Source: Nocardioides marmorisolisilvae
GTDB lineage: Bacteria; Actinomycetota; Actinomycetes; Propionibacteriales; Nocardioidaceae
Assembly (NCBI RefSeq): GCF_031656915.1
Contig: NZ_CP134227.1
Span: forward strand, 1,798,001-1,862,000
Direction: 5' to 3'
Length of the DNA: 64,000 nucleotides
In this document: in pieces, positions 8,579-16,931 of the stretch
How the letters are laid out: every line of letters starts with the position of its first letter
How positions within the stretch are numbered: the stretch's first letter is position 1
Program-made: the position numbers and the translations under genes
Notes under the pieces: generated by a model
What the model was told of the DNA's origin: nothing
Seen by the model: only the letters and a program-made list of their open reading frames with translations
Databases searched by the model: none

Positions 8579-9019
8579 TCAGCGCTCCTCGATGTTCCGG
8601 ACCAGCGCCTCGCTGGTGTGCGCGATCGCGATGCTGACGAAGGGCTTGACTGCGCTGGCGATCGCTCTGCCGGCGGGTCCGCCGGGCAGCGAGTAGTTGA
8701 TCCACGCCTCGACCCGGGTCCGGTCCGCGGCGAGGTCGGTGAAGGTCCAGCGCTGCGTGTTGCGGATGCCACTGATCGAGGTGAGCTCGATCAGCCGGTC
8801 CTGTTCCCAGCCGGTGCACCGGATCCGGGAGCTCAGCGACACGCCCAGCTTCATCACGCCGTCGTAGGTGGCCCCCACCCCGCGCAGCTGCTCGCCGACC
8901 GGATCGATGCGGTGCAGGCCGTACATCCAGTCCTTGGTGGTGGTGAAGTCATCGACATAGGCGAACACCTCCGCGACAGGCGCGGCGATCTCGACCGACT
9001 TCTCCACGATCGTGGGCAC
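8579..9019 (-). CDS. SRPBCC (polyketide cyclase/dehydrase-like) family protein
   Basis: About 146 residues with the START-like helix-grip fold pattern: it opens with EKSVEIAAPVAEVFAYV, has a central WEQDRLIELTSISG segment, and ends with a long amphipathic helix. These proteins bind small hydrophobic ligands, and the ligand here is unknown. I placed the start at GTG 9019 because homology-like sequence begins there (PTIVEKSVEI). Upstream residues look non-coding, and no strong ribosome binding site is seen, so the start is uncertain. It sits between tRNA-Gln and glmU on the same strand. Confidence 0.75.
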   Translation of the reverse strand: MPTIVEKSVEIAAPVAEVFAYVDDFTTTKDWMYGLHRIDPVGEQLRGVGATYDGVMKLGVSLSSRIRCTGWEQDRLIELTSISGIRNTQRWTFTDLAADRTRVEAWINYSLPGGPAGRAIASAVKPFVSIAIAHTSEALVRNIEER

Positions 9020-9110
9020 GCGCGGGAGTGTGGCACGACGTACGGCGCGGTGACACATGTCGTCCGTCAGGTCGGCGTGCTGATCGCGCGGTCGCGGCAC
9101 GTCACCGAAG

Positions 9111-9189
9111 CTCCCCGGGTAGGAGTCGAACCTACGTCGCTAATCCTGATTCAAAGTCAGGCGGGCCCTGCCGGCAGACCAACCGGGGA
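9111..9189 (-). tRNA. tRNA-Gln (anticodon TTG)
   Basis: Acceptor arms TCCCCGG and CCGGGGA pair fully. The D stem GGTC/GGCC, the anticodon arm CCTGA-CTTTGAA-TCAGG and the T arm GTAGG-TTCGACT-CCTAC are all present. The anticodon TTG reads CAA, glutamine. No CCA is encoded. The variable region looks longer than the usual five bases (about nine), which makes the gene 79 nt. Confidence 0.93.
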
Positions 9190-9320
9190 TCGGTGCGAGA
9201 CAAGGCTAACGGTCCGCACGGGTCAGTCGTCCGGGCCCAGCGGACGGGCCCAGCGGACGACCCCGGATCGGTCCGGGATCAGGGCAACGCTCGGCACAGG
9301 CCTGCCGCGGTGGATCCACT

Positions 9321-9361
9321 CCGGCGTACGGCGGCGCCCTACAGCTGCCGCCGTACGCCGG
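9321..9361 (-). terminator. Strong hairpin overlapping the end of the membrane-protein gene
   Basis: A perfect 15-bp inverted repeat (9321-9335 and 9347-9361, arm CCGGCGTACGGCGGC) with an 11-base loop that contains the TAG stop of the gene at 9339-10043. The 5' arm of the stem on that transcript is therefore coding. No U tract follows, as is common for actinobacterial terminators. The role as terminator is inferred from position and stability. Confidence 0.75.
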
Positions 9362-10043
9362 CCTCGCGAACGAGTGCGGCGTGCTGCTGGGACAAGCCGA
9401 CGTGCTCATCGTCGATCCGCGCGGGTCCCAGACGCGGCACCGGGAGCACGGCCCTCTTGGCGATGCTCTCGAGCTCGAAGGCCAGGGCGGCGTACAGCGC
9501 GATCACCGCGAGCGCGATTCCTACCCAGCCGGCCACGTGCGCCCAGGTGAGCGCACTGCTCCATCCCGACGACGACGCCAGCCCGGCCACGGCCGTGACG
9601 ACGAACCGAGCGGCACTCACCAGCATCACGAGCGCGGCAACGGGCTTCCCCCAGCCTGCGACACAAGGCACCAGCAGGCACGCCGCGACGGTGAAGAGCA
9701 CCACCGCGAGCACGGGCGCGGGGAAGGGTAGCCCGGTGGTCAGGGTGCCGAGGGCGATCGTGCCCCAGCCGGCGGCCAGCATCCCCATGCCGGTGCCCGC
9801 CACGGGGTCGCGGCACAGAAAGCCGAGGACCATCGCGACCAGCTGGAGCGGGACGCACAGGACAAGCACCACCTCCGCGGCGAGCCGGCCCTGCGCCGGG
9901 CTGATCCAGCCCAGCTGCATCGCGGCATAGACCGTCGTGGCCGTCACGAGCGCGAGGAACCCCAGGGGGATCGGGTTGGCCAACGGCCGCAGGAAGATGC
10001 GGGAGTCCGGCACCGGGAGGGCTCGCAGGTCCGACTGGGTCAT
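9339..10043 (-). CDS. Six-helix membrane protein, possibly GPR1/FUN34/YaaH (SatP)-like
   Basis: A 234-residue protein with about six hydrophobic helices between residues 25 and 195 and a hydrophilic C-terminus. The first helix carries ANPIPLGFLALVTATTVYA, reminiscent of the NPAPLGL signature of the acetate/succinate uptake family SatP/YaaH, but the match is partial. Transport of a small organic acid is possible and not shown. It is encoded alone, divergent from the desaturase, and closed by a strong hairpin at its 3' end. Confidence 0.6.
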   Translation of the reverse strand: MTQSDLRALPVPDSRIFLRPLANPIPLGFLALVTATTVYAAMQLGWISPAQGRLAAEVVLVLCVPLQLVAMVLGFLCRDPVAGTGMGMLAAGWGTIALGTLTTGLPFPAPVLAVVLFTVAACLLVPCVAGWGKPVAALVMLVSAARFVVTAVAGLASSSGWSSALTWAHVAGWVGIALAVIALYAALAFELESIAKRAVLPVPRLGPARIDDEHVGLSQQHAALVREAGVRRQL

Positions 10044-10122
10044 GCGCGACGAGGTACCCGGGCGACGACCACGGAAACGATCGGGCGGTCCGACGTCGTG
10101 GCGTTGTGAGCGCCCGCGGGCT

Positions 10123-10143
10123 GAGTTACGGTTGCGTAGGTTG
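10123..10143 (+). promoter_or_regulatory. Candidate operator/promoter of the desaturase gene
   Basis: TTACGGTTGCGTAGG (10126-10140) contains the palindrome TACG-N4-CGTA. A possible -35 TTGTGA (10104-10109) lies 17 bases upstream of TACGGT (10127-10132), so a repressor bound here would cover the -10. The desaturase ATG is about 40 bases downstream and a TetR gene follows the desaturase. It could be the site for that TetR protein, but this is inference. Confidence 0.4.
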
Positions 10144-10177
10144 GACCATCTCCCCTCGAGCAGCGCAGGACTTGTCT

Positions 10178-11137
10178 ATGACGACCACCGCAGAGCCCAT
10201 CTCCCCCGTCGAGGTGCCCGAGCGGGCGACCCTCGGTGGCGACCACCAGTCGCGCAAGGAGCAGTTCGCGCTGGCTCTCTTCATCCTCGTCCCGTTCCTC
10301 GCGGTCCTGGCCGCGATCCCGATCGCCTGGGGCGGCTGGCTGAGCTGGACCGACGTGGGCATCACCATCTTCATGTACTGGCTGACCGGGCACGGCGTGA
10401 CCGTCGGCTACCACCGGCTGTTCACCCATAAGTCGTTCAAGCCGAACCGCGTGACCAAGAACGTGCTGGCCATCTGCGGTTCGATGGCGATCCAGGGCCC
10501 GGTCGTGCGCTGGGTGGCCGACCACCGCAAGCACCACAAGTTCTCCGACCGGGACGGCGACCCGCACAGCCCTTGGAAGTACGGCACCAACCTCCGGGCG
10601 CTGACCAAGGGCTTCTTCCACGCCCACATGATGTGGCTGTTCGACACCGAGCAGACCCCGCAGCGCAAGTACGCCCCGGACCTGATGAAGGACCGCGACA
10701 TCGTCCGGATCTCACGGCAGTTCCCGATGTGGGTCGCGGTCTCGCTGGCCACCCCGGCCGTCCTCGGCGGACTGATCACCTGGTCGTGGCAGGGCGCGCT
10801 GACCGCGTTCTTCTGGGGCTCGCTGGTGCGGGTCTCACTGCTCCACCACGTCACCTGGTCGATCAACTCGATCTGCCACACGATCGGCGACCGCCCCTTC
10901 GTCTCCCGCGACAAGTCAGCGAACGTCTGGTGGCTGGCGATCCCCTCGATGGGCGAGTCGTGGCACAACCTGCACCACGCCGACCCGACCTGTGCGCGGC
11001 ACGGCGTGATGAGGGGTCAGCTCGACACCTCGGCACGGGTGATCTGGGCGCTGGAGAAGTGCGGCTGGATATACGACGTCCGCTGGCCGGTCCAGGAGCG
11101 GGTCCAGTCCAAGCTGGTGGCGAACCAAGCCGCCTAG
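10178..11137 (+). CDS. Membrane fatty-acid (acyl-CoA) desaturase
   Basis: A 319-residue integral membrane di-iron desaturase that introduces a cis double bond, probably delta-9, into acyl-CoA or lipid-bound acyl chains. Three histidine boxes are visible: HRLFTH, HRKHH and HNLHH, with two pairs of hydrophobic helices. The family is that of stearoyl-CoA desaturases and mycobacterial DesA3. I chose ATG 10178, which has AGGA eight bases upstream, over an in-frame upstream GTG at 10106. No separate ferredoxin or reductase gene adjoins it. A TetR regulator follows on the same strand. Confidence 0.92.
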   Translation: MTTTAEPISPVEVPERATLGGDHQSRKEQFALALFILVPFLAVLAAIPIAWGGWLSWTDVGITIFMYWLTGHGVTVGYHRLFTHKSFKPNRVTKNVLAICGSMAIQGPVVRWVADHRKHHKFSDRDGDPHSPWKYGTNLRALTKGFFHAHMMWLFDTEQTPQRKYAPDLMKDRDIVRISRQFPMWVAVSLATPAVLGGLITWSWQGALTAFFWGSLVRVSLLHHVTWSINSICHTIGDRPFVSRDKSANVWWLAIPSMGESWHNLHHADPTCARHGVMRGQLDTSARVIWALEKCGWIYDVRWPVQERVQSKLVANQAA

Positions 11138-11234
11138 GCCCCGCTGAGCCGGATCTGGTCGGTCAGCACGACCAACCCCCCGGACGGCGCCCAACCGCCG
11201 CGCGGGTACCGCGGCGATGCGCGAGGATGCAGGG

Positions 11235-11867
11235 GTGACCGCAGAGCAGAAGCGCCTCCCACGCAGCCGGATGACGGCCGCCGAGCGCCGCGAGCAGCTC
11301 ATCGAGATCGCCCGCGGTCTCTTCGCCGAGCGCGGGTACGACGGTGCCTCCGTCGAGGAGATCGCGGCGCGAGCCGAGGTCTCCAAGCCGGTGGTCTACG
11401 AGCACTTCGGCGGCAAGGAGGGCCTCTACGCGGTCGTGGTGGACCGGGAGGTGCAGCGGCTGCTGGAGCTGATGCGCGGCGCGTTGTCGGCGTCCCGCCC
11501 GCGGATCCTGATCGAGCAGGCGGCGGTGGCACTGCTCACCTATGTCGAGGAGCACCCCGACGGCTTCCGCATCCTGGTCCGCGACAGCCCTCCCGGCTCC
11601 GCGTCCGGGTCCTACGTCTCGATCATCGGCGACACGGCCACCCGGGTCGAGCACATCCTGGCCGAGCACTTCAAGAGCCGGGGGTTCGACGCGAAGGCGG
11701 CTCCGATGTACGCCCAGATGCTCGTCGGCATGGTGGGTACGACGGGCCAGTGGTGGCTCGATGCCCGCAAACCGGCCAAGGAGGTCGTCGCCGCCAACCT
11801 GGTCAACCTCGCCTGGAACGGACTCGCGGGACTGGAGAAGTCACCGTCACTGCGCTCCGGGGACTGA
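11235..11867 (+). CDS. TetR family transcriptional regulator
   Basis: A 210-residue TetR repressor. The N-terminal HTH reads RREQLIEIARGLFAERGY then ASVEEIAARAEVSKPVVYEHF (about residues 19-60), followed by an all-helical ligand domain. GTG 11235 is preferred over ATG 11217 because GAGGA lies eight bases upstream of it. It sits about 100 bases downstream of the desaturase on the same strand, which suggests control of lipid desaturation or beta-oxidation genes in response to acyl-CoA. The ligand is not inferable from sequence. Confidence 0.88.
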   Translation: MTAEQKRLPRSRMTAAERREQLIEIARGLFAERGYDGASVEEIAARAEVSKPVVYEHFGGKEGLYAVVVDREVQRLLELMRGALSASRPRILIEQAAVALLTYVEEHPDGFRILVRDSPPGSASGSYVSIIGDTATRVEHILAEHFKSRGFDAKAAPMYAQMLVGMVGTTGQWWLDARKPAKEVVAANLVNLAWNGLAGLEKSPSLRSGD

Positions 11868-11882
11868 GGAGGGACCGGGCGG

Positions 11883-12926
11883 TCAGCCCAGCAGCACGTC
11901 CATCACGACGTGCCGCACCCCGGCCAACGCGGTCAGCAACCAAGCGGCGAACGCCACCCAGGTCCAGACGTGCCCGACGTCGGCCAGCCAGGGCAGCCCG
12001 TCGAGCTTCCCGATCGTGGTCGAGGCCATCGCGTACATCCCGAGCGGGAAGACGATGCTCCACAGATTGGCGTCGTACCGCAGCGGGATGCGATGGGTGA
12101 CGTGTCGCCACCAGCCCATCGCGAACAGTGCCGGCACCAGCCAGGTGGCGATCACCCACGCCAGCAGGCTTCCGGCCCTGATGGTGTCCCGCGCGACGTC
12201 CGCGAAGGGGCCCGGTGGTAGGTGGGCGACCAAGGACCCGGCGAGGGCAGTGATGGCTGCGGCACCCATCGCCACCCAGTACGGCGGAGTGAGGTCGGCC
12301 GCGCCGAAGTCGTAGGCGAGCAGCCGCATCGCCACGAAGACCCCGTCGACGACGTAGAGGAAGAGTCCCAGCCCCCAGGCGATCAGTGCGATCAGCGGCA
12401 GCGCCTGCCCGTGCTCGTACGGCGCCAACGTGGCGGCGGCGACCGAGATGGACTGGCCGCCGACCGCCCACATGAACCAGGTCCCGTTGGCAGCCGCGAC
12501 GATCGGATGCTCGCCGGCTCCGAGGTGGGTAGTCCACGGCACGGCGTACCCACGCAGCAACCAGGCCACCGAGGCCACCGCGAGCAGGCCGATCGCCACG
12601 CCGCGGTGCTCGACGGCGATCCGGACCGCGAGCACGTTCGCGGCCGCGACGAAGGTGTAGAAGCCGAAGCCGCGCAGCGGGTGGGTGAAGTCCTCGGCCA
12701 TCTCGTGGCGGTAGCGAGCGAACCGCCAGCCGTTGAGCACGATCAGGCCGAGGAACGATGCCGCGGTCAGCACCAGCAGCGCTCGCGATAGAGCGGTCGC
12801 ACCTTCGTCGCGAAGTCCGATCGAGCAGATCCCGGTCGCCATCACCGCGGCGAAGTAGCCCGGTGACAGCTCCCGCAGGGCCTGGCCGATCTGGCCGATC
12901 TGCCCGCCCGAATCAGCTGGGGTCAC
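11883..12926 (-). CDS. TDT/SLAC1-type transporter (TehA-like, voltage-dependent anion channel family)
   Basis: A 347-residue integral membrane protein with about ten hydrophobic helices. It begins LSPGYFAAVMATGICSIGL, the characteristic first helix of the tellurite-resistance/dicarboxylate transporter family that includes TehA, Mae1 and SLAC1. Members export or import anions such as C4-dicarboxylates or sulfite; the substrate here is unknown. The GTG start at 12926 overlaps the TGA stop of the methyltransferase gene (GTGA), so the two are translationally coupled. The 3' end approaches the convergent TetR gene. Confidence 0.85.
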   Translation of the reverse strand: MTPADSGGQIGQIGQALRELSPGYFAAVMATGICSIGLRDEGATALSRALLVLTAASFLGLIVLNGWRFARYRHEMAEDFTHPLRGFGFYTFVAAANVLAVRIAVEHRGVAIGLLAVASVAWLLRGYAVPWTTHLGAGEHPIVAAANGTWFMWAVGGQSISVAAATLAPYEHGQALPLIALIAWGLGLFLYVVDGVFVAMRLLAYDFGAADLTPPYWVAMGAAAITALAGSLVAHLPPGPFADVARDTIRAGSLLAWVIATWLVPALFAMGWWRHVTHRIPLRYDANLWSIVFPLGMYAMASTTIGKLDGLPWLADVGHVWTWVAFAAWLLTALAGVRHVVMDVLLG

Positions 12927-13711
12927 TCCTGAACGATAGGACGCCGCGAGACCCGGGCGACGACGAAGACCCTCCGGAACGGCAGCACCACACCGCCTCC
13001 GTCGTCGGGGTAGGCCACCCGCAGCCGACGCCGCAGTTCGGCGCTGAACGATGCGCGGAGCTCCTCGTCCAGCGCGGCGAGCGTCGGCCGCAGGCTGGTG
13101 CCGCTGATCCAGTCGAAGACCGCATCCTCGCCGTGCAGGACGTGCAGGTAGGTGGTCTCCCACGCATCGACGGCGCAGCCCAGCCCGCCGAGCGCGCGCA
13201 GGTAGGTGGCGGCGTCGTGGGCATCGGGCGAGGCGGCCTCGACGGTCTGCGCGGCGTACGGCGGCTCGGCGGCGAGCGCGCGACGGATCGTGTGGCTGGG
13301 CTGGTCGAAGTTCCCGGGCACCTGGAAGGCCAGCCAGCCCCCAGGCGCCACGGCGCGGACCAGCGTGGGCAGCAGGTCGAGGTGCCCGGGGACCCACTGG
13401 AGGGTGGCGTTGCAGATCAGTACGTCGACGGGATCGGACCCGGCTGCGACGTACTCACGGAGATCCTGCACCACGAAGTCGAGATCCGGGTGGTCGGCAC
13501 GGGCACGCGCGATCATCTCCGCGCTGCTGTCGACGCCGCTGAGGCGAGCCGATGGCCACCGGCGCGCCAGCAGCGCCGTCAGGTTGCCCGGCCCGCAGCC
13601 GAGGTCGACGACCACGCCCGGCTCGTCGGCGTCGATGCGGGCCAGCAGCTCGACGAACGGGCGGCCCCGCTCGTCGGCGTAGGTCAGGTAGCGCCCGGGG
13701 TCCCAGCTCAT
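12923..13711 (-). CDS. tam: Trans-aconitate 2-methyltransferase-like SAM methyltransferase
   Basis: A 262-residue class I methyltransferase. The SAM site reads VVDLGCGPGNLTALLARRWP, with the acidic residue of SGVDSSAEMI at the end of strand 2 and NATLQWVPGH downstream, which together match Tam. Tam methylates trans-aconitate, a spontaneous inhibitor of the citric acid cycle. The ATG at 13711 is preceded by GGAGGT. The gene is coupled to a TDT-family transporter, some of which move di- or tricarboxylates, so a detoxification-and-export role is plausible but inferred. It is divergent from the marR gene. Confidence 0.82.
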   Translation of the reverse strand: MSWDPGRYLTYADERGRPFVELLARIDADEPGVVVDLGCGPGNLTALLARRWPSARLSGVDSSAEMIARARADHPDLDFVVQDLREYVAAGSDPVDVLICNATLQWVPGHLDLLPTLVRAVAPGGWLAFQVPGNFDQPSHTIRRALAAEPPYAAQTVEAASPDAHDAATYLRALGGLGCAVDAWETTYLHVLHGEDAVFDWISGTSLRPTLAALDEELRASFSAELRRRLRVAYPDDGGGVVLPFRRVFVVARVSRRPIVQE

Positions 13712-13758
13712 CGCACCTCCACGAGTCTCGATGTCCCGGCAGTCTGGCCACCACATTC

Positions 13759-13772
13759 TCTCGATGTCAAGA
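13759..13772. promoter_or_regulatory. Candidate MarR operator between tam and marR
   Basis: TCTCGATGTCAAGA is a near-perfect inverted repeat (TCTYGA-N2-TCRAGA) of the type bound by MarR/OhrR-family proteins. It lies 48 bases from the tam start and 41 bases from the marR start. A partly similar TTTCGATCGAGA follows at about 13778-13789. Autoregulation plus control of tam and the transporter is inferred. Confidence 0.5.
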
Positions 13773-13812
13773 ATCTTTTCGATCGAGATGCCTGTCGCTA
13801 GGATGTCCGATC

Positions 13813-14337
13813 GTGGTCAGTCCCAAGCATCTGAGCGGAGAGCCGGACGAGGTCGACGAGCTGGTGGGCGCCTGGCAGCGCGAGCGCTCCGACCTCGATC
13901 TCACCCCGGTGGAGGTGTTCAGCAGGCTCAGTCGGCTGAGCAGGCGGTTGGACCTGGCCCGGCGGGAGGCCTTCGCCGAGCACGGCATCGAGACGTGGGA
14001 GTTCGACGTGCTCGCGGCGCTACGGAGGGCGGGGCGTCCCTACCAGCTCAGCCCCGGGGCGCTGATCCGCGAGACGCTGGTGACCAGCGGCACGATGACC
14101 AACCGGATCGACCGGCTTCAGCAACGCGGCTACGTCGTACGCTCCCCGGCGCCGAAGGACCGCCGTGGTGTCCTCGTCGGACTCACCGACCGGGGCCGAC
14201 GGGTGGTGGACGGTGCCTTCGAGGGCCTGATCGATCGCGAGCGCGCCCTCCTCGCGGTGCTCTCCCCCGCCCGGGCCGAGCAGTTGGCCGAGCTGCTCAA
14301 GGCCCTGATGGCCCCCCTCGCGCCGAGGTCTCAGTAG
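13813..14337 (+). CDS. MarR family transcriptional regulator
   Basis: A 174-residue winged-helix regulator. The DNA-binding region reads WEFDVLAALRRAGRPYQLSP, then LVTSGTMTNRIDRLQQRGYV and the wing RSPAPKDRRGVLVGLTDRG, with dimerisation helices at both ends. GTG 13813 is the start because the MarR fold begins shortly after and AGGA lies about ten bases upstream. It is divergent from tam and the TDT transporter. Its 3' end overlaps the end of the convergent secreted-protein gene by seven bases. Confidence 0.9.
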   Translation: MVSPKHLSGEPDEVDELVGAWQRERSDLDLTPVEVFSRLSRLSRRLDLARREAFAEHGIETWEFDVLAALRRAGRPYQLSPGALIRETLVTSGTMTNRIDRLQQRGYVVRSPAPKDRRGVLVGLTDRGRRVVDGAFEGLIDRERALLAVLSPARAEQLAELLKALMAPLAPRSQ

Positions 14338-16931
14338 TCCTTGTACGGGTCGGCGTAGGTGTTGATCGCGCTCATGTGCACATGGTCCGAGAACAGCGAC
14401 AGGTGCCCCGGCCCCGCGGCCGCCTCCCCGTCGAAGCCCGCGTCCACGCCGATGTCCACCGGCGTCTTGGCCGACTGGTCGAAGGTGACGTAGAACGCCG
14501 AGGAGAAGGACGTGCCGATGTGGTGCACGCTCGCGGACAGCTTGGAGCCGACCATGACGGTGATCCCTCCGGTCGGCGTGGTGGAGATGTCCACGAAGCC
14601 GGCCAGGAACGGCAGCGCGTTCAGGTCGATCTCGAAGTCGACCTGCTGGCAGCTGACCTTCGCCGAGAAGCCGACCGGCAGCTCAGGGTCGGTCTCATCG
14701 CTCCAGTCCAGTGACAGCGCCAGTTTGCTCGCCACCGACCCGCACTGGGCCGCGGCAGCGTCCGGCGCTGTCGGATCCTTGGGGTCGGTCCCCGCCGCGC
14801 CGCCACAATGGTCGGGCAGGGCCGAGGAGTTGTTGAACTCGGAGTAGGTGAGCTGGAGAGAGAAGTAGACGTCTGCCTGGCGCGCGACGTCGAAGTACTT
14901 GCGCGCCGCCGCGTTGGCGATGTTCGCCTCCACCCCGGTGGAGACCGGCCACATCGCGTTGATGTAGGCCGCCTCGGAGTCGATGAAGGCCTGCATCCGC
15001 TCCTTCCACTGGGTGAAGATCGCCTGGTCCTCCGCGCAGTCCTCGTCGTCGCCGCCGACGAGCGCTGCGCACCACTGGACGTCCTGATACTGCCCGTCGC
15101 AGTTGTTGGCGCTCCACAGATTGCCCTCGGCCGTGAGGATCTTCTGATCGGCCTTGAGCACCGACTGCTCGCCGTCGGTGGAGTAGTTCGTCATCAGCGC
15201 GGTCAGCCGGGTCCGCTCGGCCACGGTCGTCGACTGTGTGCGCACCTGGTCATAGAGCTGGTCGAGCTGCTTGCGCAGCGCCTGCAGGTGAGCGCTGACC
15301 CTCTGGCTCTCTGCGCTGTAGTAGCCATCGTCGGCGCGGGCGTCCTCCTCGGCGATGCTCGAGGGCACGACGGGCATCTGGAACGGGCCTGCCTGCACCC
15401 CGGCGGAGATGTCCATCAGCCGGGAGGCGTTGATGTTGGTCGGCTCCGCGAAGGGATCGTCCGAGCCGGAGTTGCCGTTGACCTCGTCGGTGGTGTCGTC
15501 GGCGCGGATGGACTTGCCGAACGCGGTCAGCGCGGAGTCCTTGTTGCCGACGCAGTAGTCGACGACGAAGGCCTCCTGCTCCACCTGGGGGCTGGATCCG
15601 TCCGCGGCGACCGCTCGGTCGAGCCAGGACTTCGCGGTCGTCCAGTCACCCATCAGCGCATAGCCGTGCCCGAGGTTGGTCAACCGGACCGCCGAGGTCT
15701 TGGCGCCCACGCTGCCGGCCTGAGGGAGGCTGCCGGCCTTGGTCTCCAGGGCGATCGCCCACCCCGGATGCCCGGCCATGTTCGCCGAGGCGCCCGCGAT
15801 GTTGAGGTAGTTCGTCTGCTCCGCGGGGACACTGCCCCGATAGCCGGCGATCGCGGCGGCCAGCGCCGCCAACGGCTGCTGGGCGGCGAGCGCGACCGCG
15901 GCCACGTCGTCGGCGTCCTCAGGGTGACGGGCCAGATCCAGTCTCTGCCAGCCAGCGGCGCGTGTGCCCGGCCTGGTCGCGGCGTCGATCGCCGCGAGGG
16001 TGTCCTCGAACGAGACGACCCGCTGCACGCCGGTGCGCGCGGTGCAGTCGGCGTACAGGTGACCTCCGTTGACCCGCTGCGGCTTGCCGATCGCCTGGCG
16101 CATGAACGTCAGGTTGCCGTCGAAGTGGAAGCTGCCCCCGGCACCGGCCCGCACCCTGACGGTGACCTCCGCGGACTGCGTCACCCCACCGGCCGCAGTC
16201 AATCTCACCTGGTACCTCAGGCTGGTCACCTCGGTCGGTGCCTGCCAACGCAGCTTCGGCTTCCACGTCGTGCCCTTACGCACCTCGTTCGTGCTGATGC
16301 TGCCGCGGTGGGTCGTGGAGTCGATGGCGGGCTGGCTCGGCTTGACCTGGGACCCGGCCTTGGGTGCGGTCACGGTCAGCGTCGCCTGCTGCAGCGACTG
16401 TTCGTTGCCCCGGACGTCGAACTCGACGATGAACACCGACCCCTCCGCGACGGTGCCCGGAGCCTTGACCGACAAGAACTCCCCGGAGATCCTCCGCTTC
16501 ACCGCCTTCGAGGTCGTGGCCCGGCGGGTCTTGGTCGCGGACACCTTCACTCGCAGCTCTGCCGTGCCCGCGGGCATGGCCCGCCACGACAACCGGCCAC
16601 TCCCAGATTTGTGCGTGTGCGCCGCGCTACCGACCGAGCGCCAGCTCCCACCGGAGACCTTCTCCTGCAAACGCACCTTCCGGCGGCCGCGCGGCTGGAC
16701 CCGCACTTCCAGATGCACGCGCTGCCCCACCCGCCATGGGCCCCTCGGCCACGACACCGACACCCCCGTGTGGCGCAGCCGGGGGGCGACCGGGGCACTT
16801 CGAGCGGTCGGCGCCCCGCTTGCTGGCACCACCGGGGCCATCAGGGCGGCGATCACCACGCTGGCGAGCAGGATGAGGCCGCGCACCAGCCAGGTCTTCG
16901 GGGGGCGCTCACGTCGCGGTGCAGCCGTCAT
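14331..16931 (-). CDS. Large secreted protein of unknown function
   Basis: An 866-residue exported protein I do not recognise. A signal peptide with a hydrophobic core (about residues 14-38) is followed by two beta-rich, Ig-like modules (about 45-275), each in the style of cell-surface adhesion domains. Next comes a helical segment with TPR-like periodicity (about 330-480, including LGHGYALMGDWTTAKSWLDR), then a coiled-coil stretch (about 560-600). A cysteine-containing region (NNCDGQYQDVQWC, DHCGG, AAQCG, SCQQ) leads to a beta-rich C-terminus. The ATG overlaps the TGA of the FAD oxidoreductase gene (ATGA), so the two are coupled. No catalytic motif is visible. Confidence 0.8.
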   Translation of the reverse strand: MTAAPRRERPPKTWLVRGLILLASVVIAALMAPVVPASGAPTARSAPVAPRLRHTGVSVSWPRGPWRVGQRVHLEVRVQPRGRRKVRLQEKVSGGSWRSVGSAAHTHKSGSGRLSWRAMPAGTAELRVKVSATKTRRATTSKAVKRRISGEFLSVKAPGTVAEGSVFIVEFDVRGNEQSLQQATLTVTAPKAGSQVKPSQPAIDSTTHRGSISTNEVRKGTTWKPKLRWQAPTEVTSLRYQVRLTAAGGVTQSAEVTVRVRAGAGGSFHFDGNLTFMRQAIGKPQRVNGGHLYADCTARTGVQRVVSFEDTLAAIDAATRPGTRAAGWQRLDLARHPEDADDVAAVALAAQQPLAALAAAIAGYRGSVPAEQTNYLNIAGASANMAGHPGWAIALETKAGSLPQAGSVGAKTSAVRLTNLGHGYALMGDWTTAKSWLDRAVAADGSSPQVEQEAFVVDYCVGNKDSALTAFGKSIRADDTTDEVNGNSGSDDPFAEPTNINASRLMDISAGVQAGPFQMPVVPSSIAEEDARADDGYYSAESQRVSAHLQALRKQLDQLYDQVRTQSTTVAERTRLTALMTNYSTDGEQSVLKADQKILTAEGNLWSANNCDGQYQDVQWCAALVGGDDEDCAEDQAIFTQWKERMQAFIDSEAAYINAMWPVSTGVEANIANAAARKYFDVARQADVYFSLQLTYSEFNNSSALPDHCGGAAGTDPKDPTAPDAAAAQCGSVASKLALSLDWSDETDPELPVGFSAKVSCQQVDFEIDLNALPFLAGFVDISTTPTGGITVMVGSKLSASVHHIGTSFSSAFYVTFDQSAKTPVDIGVDAGFDGEAAAGPGHLSLFSDHVHMSAINTYADPYKDY

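Noticed and set aside
12927-13397. N-terminal extension of the TDT transporter frame over the methyltransferase gene
   Set aside because: The extended residues are the antisense-phase or offset translation of tam and are not hydrophobic; the real start overlaps the tam stop (GTGA).
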